From positions 41,848,097 through 41,912,096 of the forward strand of contig NC_052507.1 in the NCBI RefSeq assembly GCF_014356525.2: a stretch of DNA of 64,000 nucleotides, read 5' to 3'. Shown here in pieces: positions 12,215-22,795 of the stretch. This DNA is from Nilaparvata lugens. Taxonomy: Eukaryota > Arthropoda > Insecta > Hemiptera > Delphacidae. A program made the position numbers and the translations under genes. The notes below the pieces were generated by a model that was not told the DNA's origin, did not search any database, and worked only from the letters and a program-made list of their open reading frames with translations. The first letter of the stretch is position 1; the number at the start of each line of letters is the position of its first letter.

Positions 12215-13459
12215 ATGGACAAATTTTTGAAACCAGACAAGTTTGATGGTGATCCGAATTCTCCAACAGCTCTACAAGAATGGAACTTCTGGCTAAAGAC
12301 TTTTGAGAATTTCATCGCATCTTTTGACGAAGAAGACATCGATGATGAAAGTAAGTTGCGGTTGCTTACCAACTTTCTATCTCATTCTGTTTATCAAACA
12401 ATTGCCGACAAAAATTCATATACTTCGGCTATTGACGCACTAAAATCTGCATATGTAAAACCAATAAATGAAATATTCGCTAGACATAAATTGGCAACTA
12501 GAAAACAGTCTTCAGATGAGACAATTGACCAATATAACCAAGCTTTACAACAACTGAGTAAGAATTGTGGGTTTGCAGATGTTGATTCTGAAACTCATAG
12601 GAAAACATACATTCGTGATTCATTTATCCGGGGCCTCAGCTCTCATCAGATAAGACTGAGACTTTTGGAGTTTGACAAGCTAACTCTTGATGAAGCTATT
12701 GAAAAAGCACGTGCCTTGGAATCTGCCAGAAATCAATCAGCTTCTTACTCTTCTGAAATAACTCTTAATGCCACTTCAAATAATTCTTCAGAAAATTCAT
12801 GTAAAGAAACAAATTTGTCAGCTGTAAAAACTGGAAGCTCAAGTTTTCAAAAATGTTATTTTTGTGGTCGTCAGCGACATAAAACACGTCAGCAGTGCCC
12901 TGCACTAAATGACTCATGCGAAAAATGCCAGAAAATAGGTCATTGGAAAAATGTCTGCAAATCTACTAAAACTTCTTCATCTTCGGCGCTTATTGCAGCC
13001 TCTACTGTTCTTGAAAATGCTACAGTACAAGCTCAGGTAAACAACATTCCTACTTCTGCTTTGATAGATACAGGAAGCTCTGAGACATTTATTTCACACT
13101 GTTTTGCTAAAAAATGTGGACTTGAAATGTACCCTACAACTGGTGCAGTGTCCATGGCTTCAACATCACTAAGAAAGAACATTTTCTTTTATTGTGTAGC
13201 TCATTTAGAATTTTCAGGTCAACATTACCCCAAAACAAAATTCAGTGTATTGCCTGATTTGTGTGCTAATGTTATTGTAGGACATGACTTACTTAATCAA
13301 CACTCTGAACTTAGAGTTTTATTTGGAGGAACTAAACCCCCATTGACTATCAATTATCTGGCTCCAGCAAAGATAGAACCTCCACCACTTTTTGAGTTTT
13401 TAACTAAAGACATTAAACCTATAATTACTAAATCCCGAAAGCATTCTCTTGAAGACTAG
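12215..13459 (+). CDS. gag: Gag with protease domain of gypsy element
   Basis: The 414-aa protein makes the particle shell and binds the RNA. The N-terminal about 180 residues are a capsid-like helical region. Residues 214-248 carry two zinc knuckles, one of form CX2CX4HX5C and one canonical CX2CX4HX4C (12853-12957). A retroviral-type aspartic protease follows, with the DTGS active site at 13067-13078. The ATG at 12215 is the first in frame after the leader, and the same bases start the truncated duplicate at 11222. The frame ends at TAG 13457-13459 in the middle of a segment that normally runs on into pol, so pol must be reached by a +1 shift or this copy has a frame break. No other damage is visible. 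Confidence 0.9.
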   Translation: MDKFLKPDKFDGDPNSPTALQEWNFWLKTFENFIASFDEEDIDDESKLRLLTNFLSHSVYQTIADKNSYTSAIDALKSAYVKPINEIFARHKLATRKQSSDETIDQYNQALQQLSKNCGFADVDSETHRKTYIRDSFIRGLSSHQIRLRLLEFDKLTLDEAIEKARALESARNQSASYSSEITLNATSNNSSENSCKETNLSAVKTGSSSFQKCYFCGRQRHKTRQQCPALNDSCEKCQKIGHWKNVCKSTKTSSSSALIAASTVLENATVQAQVNNIPTSALIDTGSSETFISHCFAKKCGLEMYPTTGAVSMASTSLRKNIFFYCVAHLEFSGQHYPKTKFSVLPDLCANVIVGHDLLNQHSELRVLFGGTKPPLTINYLAPAKIEPPPLFEFLTKDIKPIITKSRKHSLED

Positions 13460-15773
13460 TTTCATGGAGAAAGAAATTGAGAAACTGCTAGCTGATGGAA
13501 TTATTGAAGAAAGCAGGTCTCCCTGGAGAGCTCAAGCATTTGTAGTGAAGAACGAAAATCATAAAAAGCGAATGGTAATAGACTATTCTCAAACTATTAA
13601 CCGATACACACATCTTGACGCATATCCCCTCCCTAGTCTTGAAGATATTGTTTCTAAGGTCTCAAAAAACTCTGTATTCACCACTATTGACTTGAAAAGC
13701 GCTTACCACCAGGTACCCCTACGAGAAAAAGATCGACCTTTCACTGCATTTGAGGCATGTGGCCGTTTGTATCAATTTCGAAGGCTTGCTTTTGGTCTGA
13801 CAGATGGTGTACCCACTTTTCAGCGAGTCATTGATAATGTTATTAATAATGAAAAACTTGAAAAAACGTATGCATACCTGGATGATGTGACAATATGTGG
13901 TAAGAATCAGAAGGAACATGATTTGAATCTCAAAAAATTCTTAGATGCAGTACAAAAATATAATTTTACAATCAATACAGAAAAAAGCAAATATTCACTT
14001 ACTTCAATAAGCTTGCTTGGCTATAAAATTGAAAATGGGACAATTTCTCCTGACCCTGAACGTCTGAAACCATTGCTCAATCTTCCACCCCCAGATAATA
14101 GAAAGGCTCTTGAGCGAACAATTGGAATGTTTGCACACTATTCCAAATGGATATCCAATTATTCAGATAAAGCTAAACGGCTTCTTACAGCAAAGACCTT
14201 TCCTTTGACTTCTGAAGCTATAGCTGACTTCAATCAACTCAAAACTGAGATTTCTAAGGCAGTAGTTAGTACAATTGACGACTTTGAACCTTTTGTGGTT
14301 GAAACAGATGCATCTGATTTTTCAATTTCAGCTGTCCTATCACAGTGTGGACGTCCAGTAGCATTCTTTTCTCAGAAGCTGAATGATAGTGAGCGTAAAC
14401 ATTCATCCATTGAAAAAGAGGCTTTTGCTATTGTGTGTGCTCTTAAAAAGTGGAGACATTTCTTACTTGGAAGATTCTTCAAAATTATCACTGACCAGCG
14501 CTCTGTATCATTCATGTTTGATATGACTCATCAAAATAAAATAAAAAATGAAAAAATACAACGATGGCGATTGGAGATGTCATGCTACAATTACGAAATA
14601 ATTTACAGACCAGGAAAGGACAACCAAGTAGCAGATGCACTTTCCAGAGTGTGTAATGCAACTCAAACCGATAAATTACACTCCCTACACTGTGACTTGT
14701 GTCACCCTGGAGTGACCAGAATGATTCATTGGGTAAGAACTCATAATTTACCCTATTCAGATGAGGATGTCAGAAAAATGACTTCTTCATGTCAAACATG
14801 TAATGCCATGAAACCTCAATTTTTCAAGAAATTGAAATCTACTCTCATAAAGGCGACACATCCATTTGAAAGATTAAGCGTGGACTTCAAGGGTCCTCTT
14901 CCATCAAAAACTAAAAACAAATATTTGTTGACAATAATTGATGAGTACTCTAGGTTTCCGTTTGCATACCCTTGTCCGAATATGAATTCATCAACTGTAA
15001 TTCAGTGCCTTGTGAACTTGTTTACCGCATTTGGTTTACCTTCTTATGTACATACTGACAATGGAACCTCTTTCAAATCCAGAGAGCTGCAGGAATTCCT
15101 TCATAATCGAGAAGTAGCCACTTCCATGTCATCACCTTATAACGCACCAGGAAATGGCCAAATCGAACGAGAAAATGGTACAATTTGGCGCACAGTGTCT
15201 CTTACATTGAAGCATAGAAATTTGGATGTATCTGATTGGGAATCTGTGCTCCCAGATTCTCTACATTCTATTCGATCCCTATTGTGCACGGCTACTAATG
15301 AGACGCCACATGATAGGATGTTCCGACACTATAGACAATCATCTAATGGTATAGCACTTCCAACCTGGCTTGCCCCTTCAAACAAAGTCCTAATGAAAGT
15401 ACCTATACGAAGAAGTAAATTCGATCCATTGGTCGAGGAGGTGGATATTCTTCAAATCAACCCACAATATGCCAAGGTACGGCTTAGTGATGGAAGAGAG
15501 ACAACTGTATCATTGAAAAACCTTGCCCCTCGAGGAGAAGAGAGCATTCAAGAAGATAACGATAAAAATCAAGATGATACAAATGCAGGATCAAGCCTTA
15601 GTGATCACGCAGAGCCTGAGAACAATCAAGAAAATTATCATGAAAATCAAAATGAAACAAATACAGGATTCCCCCTCAGTGATGAAGAAGAGCCTCCTGA
15701 TGGCACCCTGCGAAGATCTTATAGAGAGCGCAAAATGCCTTCTTATTTGAAAGACTATTCATTGAATTCCTAA
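13422..15773 (+). CDS. pol: Pol: reverse transcriptase, RNase H, integrase
   Basis: The open frame begins after a TAA about 13419 and overlaps the gag frame by about 38 bases. No clear ATG is near the start (first Met at 13464), so it is probably made as a Gag-Pol fusion. RT: VIDYSQTINRYT, TTIDLKSAYHQVPL and the catalytic YLDD at 13875-13886. RNase H: VETDASDFSISAVLSQ near 14300, then EKEAFAIV. Integrase: an H/C zinc-binding segment near 14680-14810, then VDFKGP near 14881, HTDNG near 15052 and GQIEREN near 15160, giving the expected D-x35-E spacing. The acidic tail carries two imperfect copies of an NQxxTNxGxxLSD unit (about 15560-15700). All catalytic residues are present, so the copy may be competent if the gag-pol shift works. 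Confidence 0.93.
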
Positions 15774-15785
15774 AGACGGGAAGAA
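15774..15785 (+). promoter_or_regulatory. Polypurine tract of gypsy element
   Basis: AGACGGGAAGAA lies directly between the pol stop and the 3' LTR, where plus-strand priming is expected. Confidence 0.7.
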
Positions 15786-15929
15786 TGTGATGATATTGAA
15801 TCATCATATGACTAGTGTTTTCTTCTTATGTTTCTGTTATCAGATGTTGAACTATTTATTCTAATTTTGAATCTGTTATGAATTCATTACTGATCAATAA
15901 AGCCTAGAATGCAGAGGTTTTTCATTACA
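15786..15929 (+). repeat. 3' LTR of gypsy element
   Basis: 144 bp, identical by eye to the 5' LTR. Followed by CTTAT (15930-15934), the second half of the target-site duplication. Confidence 0.93.
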
Positions 15930-16382
15930 CTTATAAAAATTTAAATTATCTGATTATCATAATTCTGTAAATCAATAATTGTTGCATCAATATAATTTGG
16001 ACTAACACGAAGTTTATAAGAAGATTGTTGTGATCAAAGTTTAAAAGCTACTTTTTTATCCCAAAAAACCAATTTTCATAAAAATAAGCAGCCTATTTTA
16101 AGTTTTGCATGAGTACGGCTAGTTTATTCTAATAAATGACAAGCTATATTGTGATAATCAAGAAACATTTATAATTTGAAAACAATATTGACGATTAATC
16201 GTTTCAATTTTATTATTCACATTCTGCAAAGCTGTTAGAACAAGAAGCTAAACGTGGACGTTCAGCACATTATCTTACAAACCAGAGTTCCAATAAGCAT
16301 CTACAGTCTTAGAGTAAATTGCTACCACCAGTCAAAGAATGCAGTAGAGAGACGAAAACAATGAACAGTGTTATTTACATAC

Positions 16383-16552
16383 CATTCCTCAATGTGTGTG
16401 ATGAGATTGTAAGCACCGCTGTTCAGCATGTGATCGCAAGAGAACCGAGAGCCCGAGAATGCAACACAAGGATCAAGTGACAAGCTTTCAACTAGGATGC
16501 TGTTCTGAAGGAGAGGGGAGAAGACGACAAAGAAGAAGAGAAGGTGTACCAT
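16383..16552 (-). CDS. Possible first coding exon of a secreted protein
   Basis: Read on the minus strand, ATG at 16552-16550 sits in a good start context (CTAACCATGG). The exon encodes about 56 residues beginning MVHLLFFFVVFSPLL, a hydrophobic stretch like a signal peptide, followed by a region with two cysteines. The frame ends at a strong splice donor, AATG|GTATGT, with GT at 16382-16381, splitting a codon. Upstream (16553-16760) is GC-richer than the surroundings, as a promoter or 5' UTR might be, and holds another donor-like GTAAAA. No downstream exon could be recognised and I do not know the protein family. It could be a chance ORF. Confidence 0.4.
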
Positions 16553-19479
16553 GGTTAGCGGCTGCAGGGAATAATAACTGGTAAGAAAGAATTGATGATT
16601 GCAGAAGTGAAAAGGAGAGAAGATGCTCTGAAGAGGGGAGAGGTTGTTTTACCTATAGCGATATTTAGCGTGTGGGTGGTATAACATATGATGAAGAAGA
16701 CGGAGGAGATGAAGAAGCGTGAGCACGATTAGTGAGAGTGAATGTTTCGGTCTCTTGACTTTACTGGAGGAGCCAGCCTTTCAAGTACAGTACCGGTACC
16801 TACACTTCATTATAATTCTTTTGTTTTTGTTTCTACTTCTGAATAAATCCATGTTGTCTCACCTATACCACTTAAGAACTTAGAAATCTCAAGTCACAAA
16901 CAAGGTTATCCGTGTATTTAATTTTTCTTAGCGATTATATAGATTTTTCTATATGAATTGTTGTTGTAATGTGTAACTTTTGAACATCATCAACATGTGG
17001 ACCAATAATATTGTATTGATGTAAAATTAATGTGGATATTTTATTGATTGTGTTATCTATAAATTCTTGAAAATCAGAAAACTAAATCAGGATATTTTTC
17101 TTCTAGCCATAATGACCTTGAGCAGTTTGAATAGATTTTCATCACAAGTTTCAGTAAAAATTGTAACATTCAACATTGTATCAAAATTTAAATATTGTAT
17201 ACATTCAATTGTATCAAAATTATTGTAAAAATATTTTCCAATCCTTTCATAATATGAGACTCAAATTCAAATTCATAATGTCAATCTGTCATTTCTAGTC
17301 TCAAGATTATTAGAATCAGATAATCGACGACCAAATCGACTTTGAGAACTAAAAGTAGGCTACATATAGATTGATGTAATCATAATCATCATCTATCATG
17401 GACTAGGCTTGTAAAGCATGTTCCGGTGTCTACCGCTTCCTCGGTCTGATGTCTCTTTTTCCATCCAACTCCAATTTCCAAGCTTGTAATGGAAAAGGCG
17501 TTGGTGGAATACGTCACAGGTAATTTGTCCACTTCATTCCAAGTTTTATAATTCCTGCTAGGGGTTGCACATTGCACTCACTTCGGATTGTTTCATTTAT
17601 AGTCCACTCAAATGGTCGTTTTTCAGGAAACAGCCCCGAAAAATTTTTCTCGACGATTCTATAATTATGTATTTTGGGGCGCTGAATTCGAATCTGAAAT
17701 TTTCTGATACGCCAAAGACCGGCTTCACCCCCAAAATCCCCTAAAATTTCAGACTTTTTGAAATTTGTCCATTTAATTTCAAAAACTTTGGGTTTTTGGA
17801 GAAATATCAATCTCTACAAGATTAAAGATAATAAAATTTCCAATAATATGAGTGGTCGCGCAGAATTCTACCATTTTTGGTTCTGGAGCTACGAATTTTC
17901 AAAAAAGTGGTATTTTTCAAAGGGTTTTCAAAATTATGGAAACCTACCACTTATACCCTATACAACTTGGATATTTTTCTAGTATAGATAGAAAACCACA
18001 CATCACGTGATAGAAAAATTAATTCTGAACATGCTTTCTGAGGAATTTTCGAATTTAGTAGTGGGGGGAGGGGAATACATCCAAAAATAGAAAATCATGA
18101 CCTACTGCCAAAATACAAATTTTTCATTATAATACCCTTTTCAAAGCCTTCCCAACAAAAAATACATACTTCGGCTGAAATCATCTCACAAGTGTCATTT
18201 TCTATGAGAATTACTCGTTAGAAACTTTTAATTTCAGTATTTCCTATTGTGGGGGGGGGGGTTATGTCATAAGGATATGTCAAGGATCAAAACTTTAAAC
18301 ACTTATAACATTAGACAGAATCTCAGATCTCCTCGCACTACAGCTCATTCTTCTAAACTCGTCAAGGCGGTTCAGATCATGTAGCCTATTATTACTGAAA
18401 TTTGATCAAAAAATAAAAAATTCCTCCTTTAGTGCATTTTTGCCCATATATATATTTGAATACACAGAAAAAAGGCCAATTTCTATATTCAAAACTGTGT
18501 ATCTCGGTTGCACGAAATGATAAAAATTGTACTTGGTCTTGATTTGAAGAACAAAATCTCCTCTTTCATGTAAGGTAAATGAATTTTTAAAAAGTTCAAT
18601 CGTGAGGTAAGATACGTTTGTTTCAAAAAATTAACAAATTTGCGATATTTTCCTCGTTTTCACAGTCTCAACAGTTTTTCGATAATGAACAGTCATGAAA
18701 GATGGATTTAAGGCAACGTAGCTTATAGAGAATGCAATTCTCTTTCATTTGAGACCAATCGTAAGTTTTTATCATGTATCTTATTCGTTTTAACAGTAAT
18801 TTTGACTCCTGAATAACAGTTAAATCTCAGAAAAAAATGAGAAAATGGAAATAATCATTTTTCCAATTGGCTGTAACTTTTGAACGGTATTAAAATCAAA
18901 AAAACGATTTATGGGAGTGTAAAAACGTATTAAGAGTGTAAAACGTGACTTCATCATAAGTCAAAACAGTTACCACACAAAAATGCATAGGGAGCATGGA
19001 AATTTTGACAAGAGCAATAAAGAAGCTTACATACACATTTTTTTCTTCATCTGCAGTATTGGATTCCAATACAATAAACAGTTTTTTTAAAAATAATTTA
19101 TCTATTTATTCTGATAAATAAATGTAATAATAATAAAATGATACAATTTAAATATTCTATCTAATCATAATAATTTATTTTATGATGAATCATCATTAGA
19201 ATAAGATAAAACAATCATTATCATCTGCAAAAAAATTTGGTTGGACCATGATTTGTGCCTGGGTCCTTCAGCATGAGAGTCAATGCTCCAGCTGCCTTTG
19301 CCACCACGACTGATGGAAATGGGGCGAAAAAGTAGGAACATGAAATTATTGGAATTGAATTTTTCTAAAATGTAGCCTACTGCACATGCGCTCCGTTTTG
19401 CGAGCGTAAAGAAAACGCAGTGGCTACACAAACCAAAAGACCTTAAAGAGATATGCATCTTTAAGGTCTTTGCACAAAC
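16553..19479. other. Gene-free stretch with repeat-like AT-rich DNA
   Basis: No supported gene. 17400-17570 is GC-richer than its surroundings, and its minus-strand frame (17389-17577) has no recognised motif. A G12 run lies at about 18251-18262. Much of 17600-18950 has the look of an old interspersed repeat, with no ends I could define. Confidence 0.4.
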
Positions 19480-19690
19480 CACTCTCGGTCTCAGTCAGCA
19501 CCCTATCGCGCATGTGTTAGTAACGGTTCTTTCCCGTTCCATTCAGTCAGTTCTTTGAAAGTAACGTTCTTTGTGATGATGGTTACCGAGCACTGTAACT
19601 GGAGCTAATCGTCATTCTATTTGATGATGATATTAATATCCAATGATGATTTATCATTGAATTAAATATAATAATCAATATATTATTATT
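19480..19690 (-). repeat. Interspersed repeat, copy inverted relative to 40905-41130
   Basis: The reverse complement aligns with 40905-41130, including GGTAACCATCATCACAAAGA and GTTAGTAACGG-type blocks. Non-coding. Confidence 0.65.
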
Positions 19691-19859
19691 TTATTTAATA
19701 AAAGGGTTGCCAGAACTCAGCCTTGCAACCAAAACAGCTGATACTGGTATATCTGATGAATTCAACTGTTCATTATTTTTGAAAATAGTTATTCATATTT
19801 TATTTGTCAAATATATTTCTTTAAGATGTGATAATAAATTTTCATAATTGAGATGAAAT

Positions 19860-20470
19860 ATTTTGTCAATTAGTTGAATTTCTACATTGTTGATAAACAA
19901 TGTGGCAACATCGCGATGTGTGAAAGAGATAGCGCCATCTGCTTTATTGAATGATAGACAAGGATAGCAATACCATTGCAAATCATACACTACCATTATA
20001 ACGTGGACCTCACTATAGATACTCAAAGAATACTTTTCAATAACTATGTGTTAACTGTGACTGTTTCTTGTACCGAAATATTCTTAGTAAGTCTTAGTAC
20101 GTTACGTCACAGGGCAACGTACGCACGCGCATACACATGCAGTGATATTCTTAGTCACTATGACGTCACCAGAATATTCTTAGGAGCTATGATGTCGCAC
20201 AGAATGCCAAGTATCCATAACCAAAGCAGCTTTTCTTTGTCTCAGATACAGAGTAACGGCCAGCAACGGTCACAGTTATCACATAGTTATTCAAAAGTAT
20301 TCTTTGAGTATCTATAGTGAGGTCCACGTTATAATGGCAGTGTGTGATTTGCAATGGTGTTGCTATCCTTGTGTATCATTCAACAAAGGAGATGGCGCTA
20401 TCTCTTTCATGCATTGCAAGGTTGCCACATCGTTTATCAACAATGTAGAAATTCAACTAATTGACAAAAT
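19860..20470. mobile_element. Fold-back element made of two inverted MITE copies
   Basis: Left arm 19860-20063 and right arm 20268-20470 are inverted copies with few mismatches around a loop of about 204 bp. Each arm contains the MITE terminus TATAGTGAGGTCCACGTTAT (20313 rightward; reverse complement ending 20017), facing inward. The arms extend beyond the MITE ends with ATACTCAAAGAATACTTTT. The loop has a repeated AATATTCTTAG block. Compare the complete MITEs at 41837-42055 and 53111-53329. Confidence 0.75.
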
Positions 20471-20473
20471 TGG

Positions 20474-20945
20474 GTTGAGGGTTAGGTTTTATTTAGGTTA
20501 TATTCAATAATGTTTCATAAGGATAGGTTAGGTTTTTGCTTTAGATTTGCAATATGCTAAAAGGGGCTACGGTCCAGTTAGAGTTATGTTTTTTGTTGTT
20601 TCAAAGGTGAAAGGATAGGTTAGGGGGTTGGGAGTTTGCTTTGAAATCCAAAGTATTGAATGTGAAAGGGTTAGGGGTTAGGTTTTTTAAGTTATAGGTA
20701 TTTAATAATGTTTCATGAGGTTAGGTTTTTGCTTTAAAATTGCAATATGCTAGTAAGGGCCAGGGTCCATGTTTTTTGTAGTTTCAAAGGTGAAAGGGTG
20801 GGTTAGGGGGTTAGGATTTTGCTTTGAAATTGCAATATGCTGGGAGGGATTACAGGTTTTTACCAAGATATGTTTATCAATGTTTTAAATATAAAAGGGG
20901 AGGTTAGGTGGTTAAGTTTTTGCTTTGAAATGACAATAAGCTGAC
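20474..20945 (+). repeat. Degenerate GGTTAGG-rich tandem repeat
   Basis: A period of about 195 bp is visible: TTTGCTTTxxxxTTGCAATATGC blocks at about 20535, 20730, 20820 and 20920, each preceded by GGTTAGG-like strings. GGTTAGG resembles the insect telomere unit TTAGG, but here it is only part of a longer degenerate unit. Confidence 0.65.
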
Positions 20946-21045
20946 TTAGTTGTAGTGTTTTTCAACATTAGTTAAAAAACAACTGTTATATTCTATTAAT
21001 TATATTATTGAAAAGTACTCTTACTTTTCTTTAATGGAATGATAG

Positions 21046-22745
21046 TGTCACGATGTATATCGTAACTAGAGAAAGGAATTGAGTTTAGGGCTCATTTATT
21101 TGACGCTCGGCTATCTTTGATAGAATCTAAGGGGTCAACGTTCAAGCCAGCCACTGGCCTACCGCTCAGCGGTGCTGCGCATCCTCTCTCCCCTCCCTCT
21201 CGGTCACTGAGGGAGGCTCGAGAAAGGCTAGCAGGAGGCAGTCGAGTTCGGAGAGCCAGGGCGAGCGGTCGAGTGAGGTGAGAAGGAAGCAGCGAGCAGC
21301 TAGCAACGTCACAGTACGTCTTGTACTAAAGTGAACTCCGATTTCTTCAGCGACCGGGGGTTGTGTTGAGGCTAAAGACGATTAGCCTCAAACACGGTGG
21401 ACTCCATTGCTCAACACCCGTTTGGGCGAGTGCTGAATGACATTTAACCCGTTTAGACGACGGGCTACCAGTTTCGACCAACGGCGACACGTCAGGTTTG
21501 GTCGAAACCTGACTCCCCATTGGTAGACCACCAGTGGGACATCGAGGCGCAAGAGGACCTCTGGGAAGGTGTGGAAAAACCTTTCCCGCGACTCCGCGAC
21601 CGATCCGGACCCCAGGAGGACAGCTGGTGCCCGGGTGCCCGGCAAGTAGGACTTAGGAAAGTCCAGAGTGCGAGCCGCCGCAGCGCACTAATCCAGTGCG
21701 GAACCGAAAAAGGACCTCTGGGAAGGCCAGGGAAGGCCTTTACCAGAGCTCCACGACCAACCCGGACCCCGGGAAGACATCCGGTGCCCAAGGACTAAGA
21801 CTTAGTCCCGACACGAAGCCCTTTCTCGCAACTGGCACCGCAAGGTTCCTATTCCCTTCATTCCCCGACCAACCCTGTTTGGCAGTGCGAAAGCACGGCC
21901 CCTCTTTCCTAAAAGAGGGAAACATTTCTCCAAAACACTCAAAACCCTGTTCCAACCCCCAACTCGAACGAGGGTGGTTGGCGGACGCCCCACCAAGACT
22001 CCCGTCCCCTGCTGCGGCCCACCCCAGCGCACTAGTCCAGTGCGGAATTGAGAAAGGACCTCTGGGAAGGTGTGGAAAAACCTTTCCCGCGACTCCGCTA
22101 CCGACCCGGACCCCAGGAGGACAGCTGGTGCCCGGCAAGTAGGACTTAGGAAAGTCCAGAGTGCGAGCCGCCGCAGCGCACTAATCCAGTGCGGAACCGA
22201 AAAAGGACCTCTGGGAAGGTGTGGAAAAACCTTTCCCGCGACTCCGCGACCGATCCGGACCCCAGGAGGACAGCTGGTGTCCGGCAAGTAGGACTTAGGA
22301 AAGTCCAGAGTGCGAGCCGCCGCAGCGTACTAATCCAGTGCGTAACCGAAAGAGGACCTCTGGGAAGGCCAGGGAAGGCCTTTACCAGAGCTCCGCGACC
22401 AACCCGGACCCCGGGAAGACATCCGGTGCCCAAGGACTAAGACTTAGTCCCGACACGAAGCCCTTTCTCGCAACTGGCACCGCAAGGTTCCTATTCCCTT
22501 CATTCCCCGACCAACCCTGTTTGGCAGTGCGAAAGCACGGCCCCTCTTTCCTAAAAGAGGGAAACATTTCTCCAAAACACTCAAAACCCTGTTCCAACCC
22601 CCAACTCGAACGAGGGTGGTTGGCGGACGCCCCACCAAGACTCCCGTCCCCTGCTGCGGCCCACCCCAGTCGCCGACTGAGTTTAGCCGGCCCAGAGCGA
22701 CACTGGGAACTCTGATAGAGACAGGTGTGGGCAAAAATCAACTCA
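21046..22745 (+). repeat. 5' LTR of element P
   Basis: About 1.7 kb. The first about 480 bp match 30864 onward and 38855 onward almost base for base. Then come partly degenerate 149-bp units, and a terminal block (about 21690-22030) that is repeated once more at 22340-22745. One GCAGTGCGAAAGCACGGC hairpin unit, the motif of the internal array, occurs near 21882 and again near 22524. Confidence 0.75.
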
Positions 22746-22751
22746 GAAGAT

Positions 22752-22770
22752 TGGCACACGAACGTGGGGC
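22752..22770 (+). promoter_or_regulatory. Primer-binding site, tRNA-Lys-like
   Basis: TGGCACACGAACGTGGGGC closely resembles the TGGCGCCC...ACGTGGGGC type of site complementary to the 3' end of a tRNA-Lys. It lies 4-6 bases after the 5' LTR, in the expected place. Confidence 0.6.
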
Positions 22771-22795
22771 CCAAGGCAGGAGGAGTAAAGCAGCA

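Larger units (their letters stand above)
10268..12253 (+). repeat. 993-bp tandem duplication (10268-11260 and 11261-12253)
   Basis: Two consecutive 993-bp copies that look identical by eye. Each holds about 657 bp of flanking DNA, a complete 144-bp LTR, the downstream leader and the first 13 gag codons of the Ty3/gypsy element. The join at 11260/11261 cuts gag codon 14. Because it includes the element's 5' flank, its 5' LTR and the start of gag, the duplication happened after the element inserted, or is an assembly artefact. Confidence 0.9.
11918..15929 (+). mobile_element. Ty3/gypsy LTR retrotransposon, young copy
   Basis: The element is 4.0 kb with very short (144 bp) LTRs that begin TGTGATG and end TTACA, with no difference between the two by eye. 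Target-site duplication CTTAT lies at 11913-11917 and 15930-15934. Internal order: leader, gag with protease, then reverse transcriptase, RNase H and integrase, then a purine tract. RT before integrase makes it Ty3/gypsy rather than copia. The exact lineage is uncertain (mag-like by general look). Identical LTRs and a clean duplication imply recent insertion. Confidence 0.95.

Noticed and set aside
20474..20945. Telomere or telomere-remnant
   Set aside because: GGTTAGG strings are scattered in a longer unit rather than in an uninterrupted TTAGG array.
21388..22734. ORFs on both strands in the 5' LTR of P
   Set aside because: They follow the 149-bp units and recur in each LTR copy. No protein-like features.
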